From positions 57,545,369-57,609,368 of the forward strand of contig OX442314.1 of the NCBI GenBank assembly GCA_949358305.1: DNA of 64,000 nucleotides. Direction: 5' to 3'. The notes beneath the pieces were generated by a model that was given only the letters and a program-made list of their open reading frames with translations, did not search any database and was not told the origin of the DNA. Each line of letters starts with the position of its first letter. Position 1 is the stretch's first letter. Of this stretch, positions 1-11,089 are shown piece by piece. The translations under genes were made by a program, and so were the position numbers. The DNA comes from Strigamia acuminata. Taxonomy: Eukaryota; Arthropoda; Chilopoda; Geophilomorpha; Linotaeniidae.

Positions 1-49
1 TTATTTATCACAAACATTTCCTAAAGGGGATCTGGGCACAAGCACAATA

Positions 50-494
50 GGGGGTTTCATAAATGATGAGCTGAAGGCGCTGAAGCGATTATGGCGATTA
101 TTCTGCTGAAGCGATTATCGTGTGACATGCGTGGGCCAATTACACGAATAATCGCTTCAGCGTTTCAGCACTTATGTATAATTGTCTGAAAAGGAGTTTT
201 TAGTGCTGAAGAGTGGGTCCTCAATAATGCAGTGATTGTGATTATTGGAACAATCACTTCAGCACCATCTGTTGGTTTATATACAAATATACAGACGTTT
301 AGATAGCAATAAAACGAACATGTCGGCATTTATTCCAACTCTAACAACACACATTGTAAACTACAACACTGGTTGCACTACATTCTTGTGCAATCAGTTC
401 TCGGCAATAATACATTAATTAATAAACTCAAAACTCTAATTGCTTTGTGGTAAAAACACATCCACACCATCAGCGTGTCATTTATGAAACCCCT
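50..494. mobile_element. Small inverted-repeat element (MITE-like), TA-flanked
   Basis: The segment is bounded by imperfect inverted repeats of about 24 bp (50-73 and 471-494), sharing GGGTTTCATAAATGA, and is flanked on both sides by TA (48-49 and 495-496). Inside lie further inverted motifs around CTGAAGCGATTAT and AATAATCGCTTCAG (about 71-170). There is no transposase. A TA duplication with short inverted ends fits a non-autonomous Tc1/mariner-type element, but the family is inferred from the ends only. Confidence 0.5.
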
Positions 495-1917
495 TAATGA
501 AAGGTCAAACATATAACAAACTGGGTGAGCATTTCTTGTTGTTGGATAATTGGTAAATGACGTGTGCATTACTCTTTCCTTGTTGTCATTGTAAAAAGCG
601 TACACGCCAAATGATGTCTAAAGTGAGCTTAATAATTGCCTAAATTTTTAAATCTCCATGCTTAGCTGATTAACCATGGTAATTATCCCAAATCTGTACT
701 CTTTTTGGGCTCTAGTAGACATTTTGAGTAAAAAGGCTGTGTGCAGGGATATGGTAAACAACTGGTTGCTGAGCAACAACTCCAGGAAAATAGTTCTGGA
801 GCACTAATCCAGAACTATTTTTTCTGGAGTTGTTTTCTGGTCAGATGGTCACATCCAGGAATTTTAATGACATCATTCCACTTCCTGTAATGGATGCCTC
901 CACACACATTGCTGGTAAGATAATAAAATTAATCAATAATAATTGATAAAATAATAAAATTTAATATAATTTAATGTGTGTAGGTTTATAATTCAGATTC
1001 TACGTCGAAAACTGGCCCAGGGTCGTTGCAGACGACGCTCGCGGACGACGCAGCGAGTGAAAATCGGGTTTGGTGTCATTCGCGCACTATTTCAAGTGGC
1101 GTACTGCACGGAAGCCAACAAACGAGGACAGCGACACGATAGTTTTGACGATTCAGCGCTCACGTTGAATTTTGAAGTCAACTGTTGAATAAGTGCGAAA
1201 TGAAAACATTGTTTACTGAATAAGCGCGGAATTTTGAAATAATTTGAAACGGAAGTTATAATTACCAGTGGATTCAGCGGCAAATTTCACCCAGGAAACA
1301 GGCTGGTGCAGAATACGATTTCCATTCGTTTGAGCCTGGTTTCACAATTTATAAATCCTTTTCTAGTACCGAAACGATCAAAATTCGTATAGGGGCGAAC
1401 ATTTTGGCCTCCATTAAATGACACGGGTTCCGCTCAAATCAAATGACATAAAAAAGCGTTTAAATTGCAAACACAAAATCTTTGAATTCTCGCAATTTGA
1501 ATAAAACTATTTTTGATGTAAAACTTATTGAAATTCTAACTTAACTAAACTTTTCTCTTGAGACGAATAAAAATCATGCTTGATGGTTAAAGACAAGATT
1601 TTTGTGTTCAAAAACGAGGTTTACATATAACAAATCAGGAACAAAAGATAAAATTTGAGAAATCATGACCAAATCAGCGACTTCCGTTTCCGCGTCATCC
1701 GATCTCTAAAAGCGCCGCCTCGAAGTTGGCTTCACTGCGCGACTCTGCGCTTTGACGCTCGTCCTTTTGCTCCTAAAACGCTCTGGTTTTCACAAAATCA
1801 GCATTAAACCGATTCATAGACCACTCCAGTCGTGGTTTTTAAAATTAAAACACAGATAAAAATCAATAAATAAAAATAAAAAGTAATAAAAATGCCACTA
1901 AAACGTGTTGAAAAGGA
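495..1917. other. Intergenic, no gene recognised
   Basis: AT-rich DNA with only short open frames. A palindrome at 775-834 (arms AACAACTCCAGGAAAATAG and its complement, loop of under 10 nt) is the only structure seen. No coding region, RNA gene or transposon domain was recognised. Confidence 0.5.
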
Positions 1918-1990
1918 TGCAAAAACATCGCAAACACGATGCGAAAACATCGCAAACATGATGCGAAAACATCGCAAACACGATGCGATG
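1918..1990. repeat. 22-bp minisatellite, about 3.3 copies
   Basis: The unit TGCGAAAACATCGCAAACAC plus GA repeats at 1918, 1940, 1962 and 1984 with one or two substitutions per copy. Each unit holds the self-complementary pair GCGA and TCGC, so the tract can also fold. It lies in an AT-rich stretch without genes. Confidence 0.8.
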
Positions 1991-2064
1991 TTTTTGCATC
2001 GATTTGAACAAGTTATCGTCAAGTGGCATTTTCATTCAAACCAAAATTAAAATTAAAATAAGTT

Positions 2065-2905
2065 CCTACCATCTGTAGTGACCCAGATTGATAAATGTCC
2101 GCCTGAGCGGATGTTTCTTCTCTGACTCACTGAAGTAAGCAGGATGCTTCCTTCATGTTGGCTCCACCTCCCCTGAGCAGGTATATGCCCCGAGGGGAGT
2201 GAAGAGTCAGGTGGGCAGCCCCCATTGGTTGTCACTGTCCCCTCACCCCACTGCATAAAAGGTGTAGTTTCCTGCCTAAAGTCAGAACTTACAGAACAAC
2301 ACACAAAGAAACACAGCAAATATCTCACCGTCAGGCCAACTTGAAACAACAGTTAAGATTGATCGAGTACCGCTGAGTAAAAGTGCAATTGTAACTTTCA
2401 TCGATATAGACAAGAGAGCTAGTCCCGCGAAAGCGAGCGAATAGCCCTTGTAAATCCACCCGAAATAATAGTACCAAACTATTATTTCACCAAGCCAGTG
2501 TTCGAGCGCATCGTACGGAATCCCGCATTCCGACTCGAGGCCTCTGCGACGCTAAACATACCCACCTAGACAACAGGCACGGATAGAAGGCTCACCGAGC
2601 ATTCCACTGTATCCGTTTGACCAATCCGTGACAAATAGACCGAGTATTCAAGACGACACCATTGTTCCAGCGATCACGCGGAACTCAGGACGCCATCTTG
2701 AAGAAACCTTTGTTCGACTCCGCCAAGTCGACTCTAGTTAATTGATATTCGTTATCTTGTTAGGCAAAAGGCCATTTAAATAAACCTTTGTTCATTTACA
2801 TATATTGAGTATTTATTTGGGTATAATTTAAACGATCACAGGTAAAGTAAACCACGTTAGCATATTTAAGTAGTATTTAATCCTATACGAAATAGGACGC
2901 GACAC
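2065..2905 (+). mobile_element. Probable degenerate solo LTR
   Basis: The block starts with TGTAGTGACCC and ends near GCGACACA, so it has TG...CA type ends. A TATA-like CATAAAAG lies at 2254-2261 and an AATAAA polyadenylation signal at 2779-2784, the order expected of U3, R and U5. Its base composition is more GC-rich than its flanks. No clean target duplication was found and no partner LTR is in the window, so the boundaries and the call are tentative. A 98-residue open frame on the minus strand inside it is not considered a gene. Confidence 0.35.
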
Positions 2906-3018
2906 ATCTTACCATTCTCCGGTTAGGCAATTCCAGAACTGCCTAAGCGCGGATTTCTAAGCATCTTACCATTAAGCCCAGAGGCAATTCAAGAACTGCC
3001 TAACCACGGAATGCGCAC
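2905..3018. repeat. Two-copy 57-bp tandem repeat with internal hairpins
   Basis: CATCTTACCATT recurs at 2905 and 2962. Each copy contains an AGGCA...TGCCT palindrome (AGGCAATTCCAGAACTGCCT in the first, with one change in the second), so each can form a short hairpin. The copies have diverged elsewhere. Confidence 0.6.
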
Positions 3019-3069
3019 TATCAGGACTGAACAGCAGCGAATAAACAGCCGCGGAATGAATAAGCGCAT

Positions 3070-3125
3070 AATAATAAATTTTATATTTTATATTTTATAT
3101 TTTATATTTTATATATTATTATATT
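3070..3125. repeat. AT-rich microsatellite (TTTTATA)n
   Basis: A run of about five TATTTTA/TTTTATA units followed by TATATTATTATATTATTA. Simple-sequence DNA without coding content. Confidence 0.8.
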
Positions 3126-4996
3126 ATTAAATAAAAAATAAATTTTCGCCGTTCCAACATATTTTAGTTTGCTCACCATTGATTCAGTCAGGAGAGAACA
3201 AGTTGAGCTGTCTGGTGCCACTGAAACTCATTGAAACTGGTAAAAAACCTTTTACTACTGAAATGAAGGCAATATTTTTTTTTCGTGATTGGGCGTACCA
3301 AATCAATATATTTTTTGATTAAAATGTGCACGGTTGACATAAAAACAGACATAAAAACATAAAACATAAAAACAGACATAAAAAAACTTGATGAATTATT
3401 CATTTTGTGATATTGGCTCGACAAAGTTGTCACGAAAGCAGTAATAAACCAACATCAAAAACAAAATAATTGGTTGAAATTGGACTCAAATATTTATGGG
3501 GTTTTATGATTGAAGCTGTTTTCCTTGCATTTAAGATAGGCAGAACACACAAATCATACACTCATAAATTATATGCTTTGGTGATTGCTTTTGCTGCCAG
3601 ACCTTCAAAAGCCAAAAAATCATTCAATAAAATTCAATTATTTTCATAAAATTTGGGAAATCAGTTTATTGTGATATAAGTAAAAAAAATGGATACTAAA
3701 ACAAATGCGTGTATTTAATTGATACGAAAATTGAAAATTCGAATTTGAGAAGTTTATGGTAATTTTGTGACGATGGCTTACCGGCGCCAGTATTTAACAA
3801 CGCTTGGCCAAAACTAGTCAAATTTCCTATTACCGGAACAAGGATAAGTTTAACAAGAGCTAAAATAGTGAACAAATGCGTGAGGTAAAGTAATTTTGGG
3901 AGTTGGGTGTTTTTCTCAAATCATCGACATTTATTTGGACTAATAAAGTTATACAGTATAAAGTCAATGGTCGACAAATGACCAAATTAATATAATTCAT
4001 TAAACTAAGGTATACCTTTTGGTAGCTTAAAGCCCTAAAATAATATCATTTCGTTCACGGTTCCTCGATCCAAAGAAGAGCAAAACATTCTTCTATCTGG
4101 AGAAAAAGATGTCTGAATCGGTCTGATTTACATCTGGTCCTGGTTCGAATTTGGTGTAATTCGCTGAAATTCGAGAGGTACGGATGGCTTTTCTGCATCG
4201 CCACAACTTTGGTTGGATATTGGTTTAAATAGCTGTTTTCAGCTATTTACCAATTGGCCACTTATAAATATAATACAGAGTAATATTTATAACTGGTGTT
4301 AGTTTTTTGGGTAGGCAACGTAGCGATAAACAGAGAAGCGATTTGGATAATGTGTATTCAAGTTTACATTCATTACCATGTGAACACGTTCGCCTTCACG
4401 TCAAGTGTGGTTTACTCAGATATGATCCTAAATGTATTTTTGATGTTTGGACAAATTAGCTACCTTAAAGGTTGTCTGTCTTCATGGTTTTTAAATTGGT
4501 TGTATGGATACCATCAAAAATGTATGCCGTCGATGAGATGGATCAGGAATGTCCAGAGCAGGATAATTCAGCAGATCAGGGTCAAACATCAACCTACAAA
4601 CATTCCCAGCAAGAACTTCCAAAGTAAATGAATTGACAGGATATACTAGTACTTGCCAGAAAAGATTTTTAATTTTATGTTATCGGTCTCAGCAGTCGCT
4701 ATCTGCTTAACCAAGTTAGCACAGTGGCAAAGTGTGGCTTTATCCCATCTAATTGGCAGATGCAGTCAAGCCAACCGTCCAACACGACCCACCACAGCCT
4801 CACCAGAATTAGTCCATCTGTTAAGATTGGGGCAACAGGACGTCAAATTTGGTGTGCACTGAAACGTCGCAAACGAAAAGAAGCCAATGAAACCAAGATT
4901 GAGAATTATCTTTTGGATATTATCAAACGGGTCGGGGTGTTGCCAGCCTTTTCTGGTTTAGCCTCATTTCTTACTATATTTTTTGTATGTTGGATT
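3126..4996. other. Intergenic with unrecognised open frames
   Basis: Mostly AT-rich with a short CATAAAAACAGA-type repeat at about 3339-3388. Two open frames on the plus strand (4296-4631 and 4724 onward) resemble no family I know. The second encodes a basic segment (KRRKRKE) and is cut by the solo LTR at 4997; the rest of its frame is LTR sequence. It could be a transposon or exon remnant, but nothing in it proves coding. Confidence 0.4.
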
Positions 4997-5343
4997 TGTG
5001 ATGATTACAAATCCGTATTTATCAATGTTCACAATAGATGGCGCTGTTTACCAAACGCGCGTAATTCAAACTCGATAAAACTAAAAAGTGTGATAAATAA
5101 TTATTTAGACACGGTGAATAAAATATAACTATTTTATTCGACATAAACTAAGTATTAATTACTTGATGATGTTGATTCTGTTGAATCAATATCCACGCTA
5201 CTTACCTGTCGAAGGGAACCAACTGGACCCTTCCGGACCCCAACTGGGCCCATCTGGACATATATTAGGTCCGGACTAGTGACCCACGAATCCGCCGATT
5301 CGTATGCTGATTGGCTGTCGCCAATCTAGTAGTTCTACAGAAC

Positions 5344-5350
5344 TATATAA
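5344..5350 (+). promoter_or_regulatory. TATA box of the solo LTR promoter
   Basis: TATATAA in the context ACTATATAAGCATCAGTT. It is conserved in the other LTR copy on the minus strand (27433-27439). It would start transcription about 30 bases downstream, placing the structured repeats in the transcript leader. Confidence 0.7.
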
Positions 5351-5910
5351 GCATCAGTTTTTCACTCTCTCACCCCCCTGGCTTGATAACTGTATATGTC
5401 TGTAATTGAATTGTTGTTATCGTTTGATCTCACTTTCTTATCGACACATCAGGCCACCTCAGCTCTCCACAATCGGTATTCATTACTTTTGTTATTGCTG
5501 TTGTAGGGCTATTTCGGGAAGGCTAACTCCGGTAATAGACATGCATTCGCATGAAATGGCCCCGTAACGTTAGCTTGCTGTTCTACGGGACAGTTAGAGT
5601 TCGTACGGTGGCTTAATATAACGGTCGTATACAGTACGACCTTGCTAAATGAAAGTAGGTCCCTCAGCTAACTGGCCTCAGTCCGCTGCAGGATGGCTGT
5701 TGTAAACAGCCCTCGCAGGTTCCCGTCTTTTCTCGATTGGTCCTTCCGCTCGTTAAACGTCGGTAAAGGCCTAATGCACAGGTAACACGCCGGGTTGGTA
5801 GCCCGTGAGCAATATCTTCAAGATGTTGCGATAAAATAACTACCTGGATAATGGTAATCCAACGGCAGTGGCCAAGTAATATTTTACCCGGTGCTCGATC
5901 ATTGGATCCC

Positions 5911-5990
5911 GCCATCGTAAGGCATGCTGGCGGATGGAGGAGTCAAATCCTCCCGCGATGGTTCTCTCAACCGTCGTGACGGTCCCCGCC
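5911..5990 (+). other. Structured LTR cassette, copy A
   Basis: Outer stem CCATCG (5912-5917) with CGATGG (5956-5961), inner stem GGAGGA (5936-5941) with TCCTCC (5948-5953), then a hairpin CCGTC/GACGG at 5971-5982. Between the stems lies TAAGGCATGCTGGCGGAT, which is unchanged in copy B. Stem sequences differ between copies but stay paired. The role is unknown; a leader RNA function is inferred from position. Confidence 0.6.
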
Positions 5991-6192
5991 CCATTATACC
6001 CTCCGGGTTAGTAACCCGTGAACAGGAGTTGGAAAACACTGTGTTAAACAAATTACTCGGGCATTGGTAATCCTGTATTGGCAATATCTTTTAGACCCGG
6101 TAAGTCCATAGAAATGTTTACCTGGTGGTTGGTACCACCGATAGCGAGTTAAAGCACACAATTAAATACTCGGCGCCTGATCATGAGATCTT

Positions 6193-6270
6193 GTCGTCGT
6201 AAGGCATGCTGGCGGATGGAGTCTCAACAACTCCCGCGACGTTCTCTCAATTGTCGTGATGGTCCCCGCC
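6193..6270 (+). other. Structured LTR cassette, copy B
   Basis: Second copy of the cassette about 282 bp downstream. Outer stem CGTCG (6195-6199) pairs with CGACG (6237-6241); inner stem GGAGT (6218-6222) pairs with ACTCC (6230-6234). The unpaired TAAGGCATGCTGGCGGAT segment is identical to copy A. A following hairpin TTGTC/GATGG is held by wobble pairs. Confidence 0.6.
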
Positions 6271-6733
6271 CAATTAATATTTATACAACAATTCATTTGT
6301 TGTATTCCACTAATTACTTTACTTTTATTCATTTGGAACATGGAATATTCTGCTGAATATTCCTACGTATGCGAAGGACTCTTCGCATTATTAGATACTC
6401 GAGCTGCGGACCAAATACGTCTCCGTAGCGATATTTGTGACGATGCCGCAAGTCAGCCGTATCCCTCTGGCTTCGCCCGGATCCTCAACCAGTTGATGCC
6501 GCCCGTTTACACGCGTCAAGAACCCATCTTTATTATTGTTAATATTTAGTAATAAATATGTTATGTCACACTAAAACTGTAAGTTATTTCTATTCGATCA
6601 CGTATTCATGTTTGTAAAGACTTCCGTAGCTTATCTCGGTTAGGTTGTTGCTAAACTTAGCAACGTCTTGTATAAACCGATAATTTATCTATCTCAAGGA
6701 CTAATAAAGTAGCCCAAAAGTAGAATCGTCACA

Positions 6734-8221
6734 GATTATAGACAGAACGAATTGAAACCAGCTAAATACCGGTCTACTCGCAAACTAAGAATTAAATTGA
6801 ATTAAATGTTACATCGGATAAATGCTGCAGTCATTTAATAGAATGCAGACCAACAGAACCAGTATTATCTCTGCAATGTTCCGTGTGATAAATGCTACAA
6901 TCATTTATAGAATGCAGACTAACAGAATCACTTTGTACACACTGGTTCCTATGAATTCTAAACCAGCACAGAAATATCAAACACCAGAGCTCTCATCTAG
7001 TACCAACTGGAACGAGTCCAGTGGTCCAGGGGCAACCACAAGGAGGTAGAGAGTTGGATTTGCTGCTCCCAATTCAAACTTTGGAAAATAAAACGATAAA
7101 AACATGGATAAACTTAGTTGAATGGATGCGGGATATTTTTATCGCTGTAGTTGAATTGTAGCAATCGTTCACGTGGTCCGCGTGAAAATAGCGACACGAG
7201 CAATCTAGCAAAGAAAATAACATTTTAACATCACTACAAACCTAAAATTCCAAACAAATGAATTCGATGCTAATGGTTTTTGAAGATAAATGGCAGAAAC
7301 TTACGACTAACAGAACAAAGCTGTCCCTCACTAACAAATGGAGTTAATGGAGTTAATGGAAGTTAATGGAAGCGATAAAGCCAATAAGAGCTCAGTTAGC
7401 TCAGTTAGCGACATATGTAAACATTGGCAGAAAATACACAACGTTGAAAACGTCAGGCCGGCCAGGAAGTTGTTGCGCAATCACGTCGGCGGATTTTAGA
7501 GACTGACTGTGTACATTATCTTTAGTGACTAATTTATCGCGAGTTTCAGGTTTATTGCGATTGTTGATTGATATGATGACATTGGGATTCAGTGCTATTG
7601 TTTTATTTACCTTTGTTAAAGAGTTCCCTAACGTTAATGTGCGAGACGTGTCCTTTTGTTGTTAATTATCTTTGCAAGGTACATTTGTGTTGTTGGAAAT
7701 ACTAAGTGTGTATTTCACATTGTATTTCATTCATGATGGTGCGGACGGGCACGTACGCGAAACGTGACTTTTCCAGCCTGCACTGTGTTTTCGCCAACGT
7801 GGGAGCGACGTTCAGTCTACGAGAGACGTGTTGCGACGCTACGACCCGCAACACCATCGCTTTCTACGTTTTTCAGTGTATTTTGCTATTTTATTTGTCG
7901 TGAAACTCTGTTAGGGTTAAGTTTTTGTTGTGGGCTTATTAGATGGTTCAGCATCATTTAGCCAGTCGGCTAGTGCTGTCCTATTTTTGGCCGGATCTAC
8001 TCCGTGGTACGCCAAGTGTCCCGCGGCCTCCAGGCAGGACGATCGAAACTTGGTACGGGTGCCGGTCAAAGTGTTTTACCTCGCTTATCGAGGTTTCCCC
8101 CGAGAAGTTTGTATTTTTCTCCTTGATTTTTGGGGGTTATTGTGCATCTGTGCAACAAATTTGTGTGCATTTCATCAAGGAATAGTGTCTTGTGCTTCGT
8201 TTTTCATCGTAATATTGGAAA
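6734..8221. other. Intergenic with a diverged dispersed repeat
   Basis: No intact gene seen. About 6,960-7,060 shares words with 8,928-9,030 (CCAGAGCTCTC, TCCAGGGG, GGAGGTAGAGAGTTGGATTT), so both are copies of one old repeat. A GGAGTTAAT/GGAAGTTAAT tract lies at 7340-7370. The part from about 7,500 to 8,221 could be the LTR and leader of the copia relic that follows, but I could not place LTR ends. Confidence 0.4.
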
Positions 8222-8460
8222 ATGTCGTCGTACGATCGTCACGACGACTACAAAGACATCAAAAAGTTAGATGGGACTAACTATTCGACACGGAGCATGC
8301 AAGTGCAGCTCCTATTGCAATCTTAAGAGGTAAACGTGGTCAAATTATTAACTCAAATTATGAAAAATGCAATCCAACTAACTCCTCATTGAAGAGAGAG
8401 AGACAGTTGGAATGTCTGAAAGCAATCCTTGTTTTTGTTCCAAATAATTCAGAACATCCT
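8222..8460 (+). pseudogene. Copia-type gag relic
   Basis: The frame opens with an ATG and reads through KKLDGTNYSTRSMQVQLLL, the signature of the copia/UBN2-type gag N-terminus (LDGTNYxxWxxxMxxxL), with the usual tryptophan replaced by arginine. It stops after 34 codons and continues in other frames with fragments such as LECLKAILV. No protease, integrase or RT sequence follows. It is a short dead fragment of a Ty1/copia element. The family call rests on this one motif. Confidence 0.5.
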
Positions 8461-9850
8461 CAAAAAGGTTGTGACATCCTTTTGTTTCAGTTTTATTTAG
8501 TTATTTATTTATTTTATTTTACTTTTTTATATTTTTTATATTTAGAAGGCCCATCGATTCGTTCTGATTAAAAGGTCAGACGCAAAGATCATCACATCTT
8601 CCATGCCGGTCATTGTCTGTTCCAACTTAGCTTATCTTCTTAAGAAACCAGACATTATTAGAATACAATTATCATTTATCATTCCTAAGGATCTCAGTAA
8701 ACAAACATTAATTGCAAAAGAGAATTAAGATAACTAACAGTCAATTTAAACATTCTCCAATGTAAACGCAATGTAAATGCTATACAAAAAGGAACATGTT
8801 GCTACAATTAGCTGTGCAAATGTCACATTCAAGATGGTAAGAGAATCTTACAATACCAAGACATGTAAATGCCACACTCATGTGGGAATGCGGGCTTACA
8901 ATACAAAAATGTCAAATTCATATTTTCAAATGACCAGAGCTCTCTTCTGGTTCCACTGAGACGTGCAAGTCATCAGTTTATCCAGGGGTGACCACGGGGA
9001 GGTAGAGAGTTGGATTTTACACCCCCTTTCAAAGCCACGAGCACAATTCAATCATTTATAAGAAAACAAATTTTCTTTAAATTGAATTGGACTTGTTACC
9101 AGATATCGATTTTTAGAGGTTAGTGTTCCTTTTTCGCACGGTTAAAACAAAATGCATTTTTCTTATATGAAAGTGGAAATGAATTTTTTACCATTTTATT
9201 GTCCAAAATGGCATTTTTCCCGCCCGAAAATACCGTAAATACTCGTTAAATTAAGTAATTACTTTTAATTGTTTTTAAACTGCTGGTTTGTCCATTTCCA
9301 TATATTGAGATATTCTGTGTTTACACATGATTGTAGCGCCACCTGGCGCCTACGGTAATATTATGCAAATAAAGATTGTACACGGGCACTTCCGTTTTGA
9401 CCATCACCACGCGTACTCACTCAATCCTTTCGCTCCTACACAATCTCAAAGAATCTCAACACCATATCATGTTCGATGTCAGTTCACGTAACTTAACTCG
9501 GCAATATCACGTGAAAATTATTACACGCAGATACCACTGAAAAATATAAAAATTATAATGAGTTTCAATGAAATTATGTACAAGTTCTTAAATAGAGATA
9601 AAATGTTACCCATTCCCTGAGAAATAACCTTCGCATCGGCATTGAACGTAGACAGAAACGACAGAAACTAATGTGCTTGCTTTTGTCTCCACTCACAATG
9701 ATTCCGGATACGGGGTCCACACGCGAAAAACACGGAATTGCTGACCTAGACAGAACAAATCTCTACGAAAATCTCGCGGTAAATTCGAATTCACATTTGA
9801 ATCAATTGAATGACACAATACGTTTGATTTTAACTCACAATTTTAAAACA
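8461..9850. other. Intergenic, no gene recognised
   Basis: AT-rich sequence with short open frames only. GGCCCATCGATTCG at about 8549-8562 recurs at about 25913-25926 with similar flanks. The second copy of the dispersed repeat described at 6960 lies at 8928-9030. A palindrome GGCGCC-type motif (GCGCCACCTGGCGC) is at about 9338-9351. Confidence 0.4.
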
Positions 9851-9856
9851 TTTATT
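9851..9856 (-). terminator. Likely POLR2C polyadenylation signal
   Basis: TTTATT on the plus strand, that is AATAAA on the minus strand, about 146 nt downstream of the POLR2C stop codon. Position and hexamer are right; no cleavage site can be shown. Confidence 0.5.
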
Positions 9857-10001
9857 AGTTAGGAAGTCAGTAATGTTTACAATTTGAAAAATCTTAATTT
9901 TAACGAGTGCTTTATGTATTAATTCGTGGGATTTTGTGAAAATGAGGACGTTAACATGTGCAAGCTCTGATTTCTGGATTTACAATTCAAAATTGAACCA
10001 A

Positions 10002-10829
10002 TTAATTAATGGTGAGAACATTGTTTTGTATTTCATGAGTAAGCTGAGTCTGTATATCACTCAGTTTCTTTCTCAACACCTTCAAACCCATCAGAACGAT
10101 ATTTTCCGGTCGTAAAGCACCCGATGATTCAACGTCGAAGAAAAACTTGTTGGGCTTTCCATCCACTATGTAGGGCGCTTCGAAAGTGTCTTCGTCCAGC
10201 TCGGAATATTGGCTTTTCGGCCACTCTGCCGGTCTCGGGAACGTGGTTTGACGCAAAGCATTATCCGGGTCGTATTCAAACGCCACCCCGCACGTCGGGT
10301 TCCACTTGGCGTGTTCTTTTCCGAATCCCTTCTTCGCGAACGCTCGCAACTTGAGTTCTTGTCCTTTTCTCAATTTCGCAATTACGATGTCTTCGGGTTG
10401 TGCGTATTCGCTGGTGTCGTCCTCTCGACGCCGAGAAGTGACCGGAACGACTCTGGCATCTTTACTCTTCAGGTCGGCGGTGGTGACGTGACGGGTTTGA
10501 TGGTCGGTGCATTTCACGTCCAGCGTGAATTCCACGGAACACTCTTGGCAGAAATCGGAACAAATGCAGTCCTTCGTGTACAGCATTTTGTCGACAACAT
10601 CGTCGCTGGTGAGAGGCACCAAACCCAGTCGATGAGCGATGAATTCGTCGTGCAGAACGGTCGAATTTGCTTCGAACTGAACCCAATCGATCGCCAATGT
10701 TGGGACTTCGGCGATAAAGACACGACGGAGACTGTTGGCGACACTCAAGTCGGTGTTTTCGAGAGAAAACTTGACGTTTTCTTCCGTCAATTCGCTGATG
10801 TGAACAGATGGCTGGTTAGCGTACGGCAT
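10002..10829 (-). CDS. POLR2C: DNA-directed RNA polymerase II subunit RPB3
   Basis: Encodes a 275-residue protein, the same length as animal RPB3, complete from ATG to stop in one exon. RPB3 dimerises with RPB11 to form the platform on which RNA polymerase II assembles in the nucleus. The alpha-type dimerisation motif is clear at about residues 30-75 ([17 protein letters not shown], then HRLGLVPL). The zinc loop characteristic of RPB3 has four cysteines at residues 88, 90, 94 and 97 ([10 protein letters not shown]). The second alpha-like half runs from about 150 to the end, including [16 protein letters not shown] and the C-terminal helix. No frameshift or poly-A tail scar shows, so it looks like a working gene rather than a retrocopy. 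Its intronless state is uncommon for animals. A plausible polyadenylation signal lies at 9851-9856. The family call is certain; expression is inferred. Confidence 0.97.
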   Translation of the reverse strand: MPYANQPSVHISELTEENVKFSLENTDLSVANSLRRVFIAEVPTLAIDWVQFEANSTVLHDEFIAHRLGLVPLTSDDVVDKMLYTKDCICSDFCQECSVEFTLDVKCTDHQTRHVTTADLKSKDARVVPVTSRRREDDTSEYAQPEDIVIAKLRKGQELKLRAFAKKGFGKEHAKWNPTCGVAFEYDPDNALRQTTFPRPAEWPKSQYSELDEDTFEAPYIVDGKPNKFFFDVESSGALRPENIVLMGLKVLRKKLSDIQTQLTHEIQNNVLTIN

Positions 10830-10963
10830 GGTTCGTTTCTAAATGAAAACTGTATTACTGTCAACACCTATCGTATTTATACACCAAACCGTATGTACCG
10901 TGCTATTTACGTTACGAATGGGCGTTTGAACGTTTTGGATACGTGTTCCGACACAATCTTCGA
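10830..10963. promoter_or_regulatory. POLR2C upstream region, possible divergent promoter
   Basis: 134 bp separate the POLR2C start codon (minus) from the ATG of a small plus-strand ORF at 10964. No TATA box is evident, as expected for a housekeeping promoter. Assignment is by position only. Confidence 0.35.
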
Positions 10964-11089
10964 ATGGACAATCCACGGCACAACGAAAAATTGCACAGAA
11001 AATTACGAGCTAATATGGTGCGCTATAAAGAAAGGCTGAATGAAATGTTGAAACAACTTTGGGAGTTCGAGAATATCGATATACTGTAA
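10964..11089 (+). CDS. Possible small divergent ORF, 41 residues, unknown
   Basis: An ATG-to-TAA frame starting MDNPRHNEKLHRKLRAN and ending LWEFENIDIL. The product is strongly basic in its first half and would form one amphipathic helix with regularly spaced leucines. The same frame is open upstream to a stop at 10844-10846, with residues that also look protein-like (YEWAFERFGYVFRHNLR). It lies head to head with POLR2C, 134 bp away, which would suit a shared promoter. I do not recognise it. It could be a mitochondrial-type microprotein, the last exon of a longer gene, or chance. Confidence 0.3.
   Translation: MDNPRHNEKLHRKLRANMVRYKERLNEMLKQLWEFENIDIL

Larger units (their letters stand above)
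4997..6733 (+). mobile_element. Solo LTR of the Gypsy-2 family
   Basis: Begins TGTGATGATT and ends AATCGTCACA, imperfect inverted LTR ends, with a perfect 4-bp target duplication GATT at 4993-4996 and 6734-6737. It aligns over its whole length, in inverted orientation, with the 3' LTR at 26037-27794, with scattered substitutions and small indels. No internal retrotransposon sequence is present, so it is what remains after LTR-LTR recombination. A TATA box sits at 5344-5350. Downstream lie two copies of a structured repeat at about 5911-5990 and 6193-6270. Confidence 0.92.

Noticed and set aside
2053-2349. 98-residue minus-strand frame with a hydrophobic start
   Set aside because: Falls in a probable solo LTR with promoter-like sequence; the hydrophobic start alone is not enough to call a secreted protein.
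5911-6270. Hammerhead, twister or HDV-like ribozyme in the LTR
   Set aside because: The required core motifs were looked for by eye and not found; only the covarying stems are supported.
10209-11039. 276-residue open frame on the plus strand
   Set aside because: Lies antisense over POLR2C; it is a shadow of a conserved gene and shows no domain.
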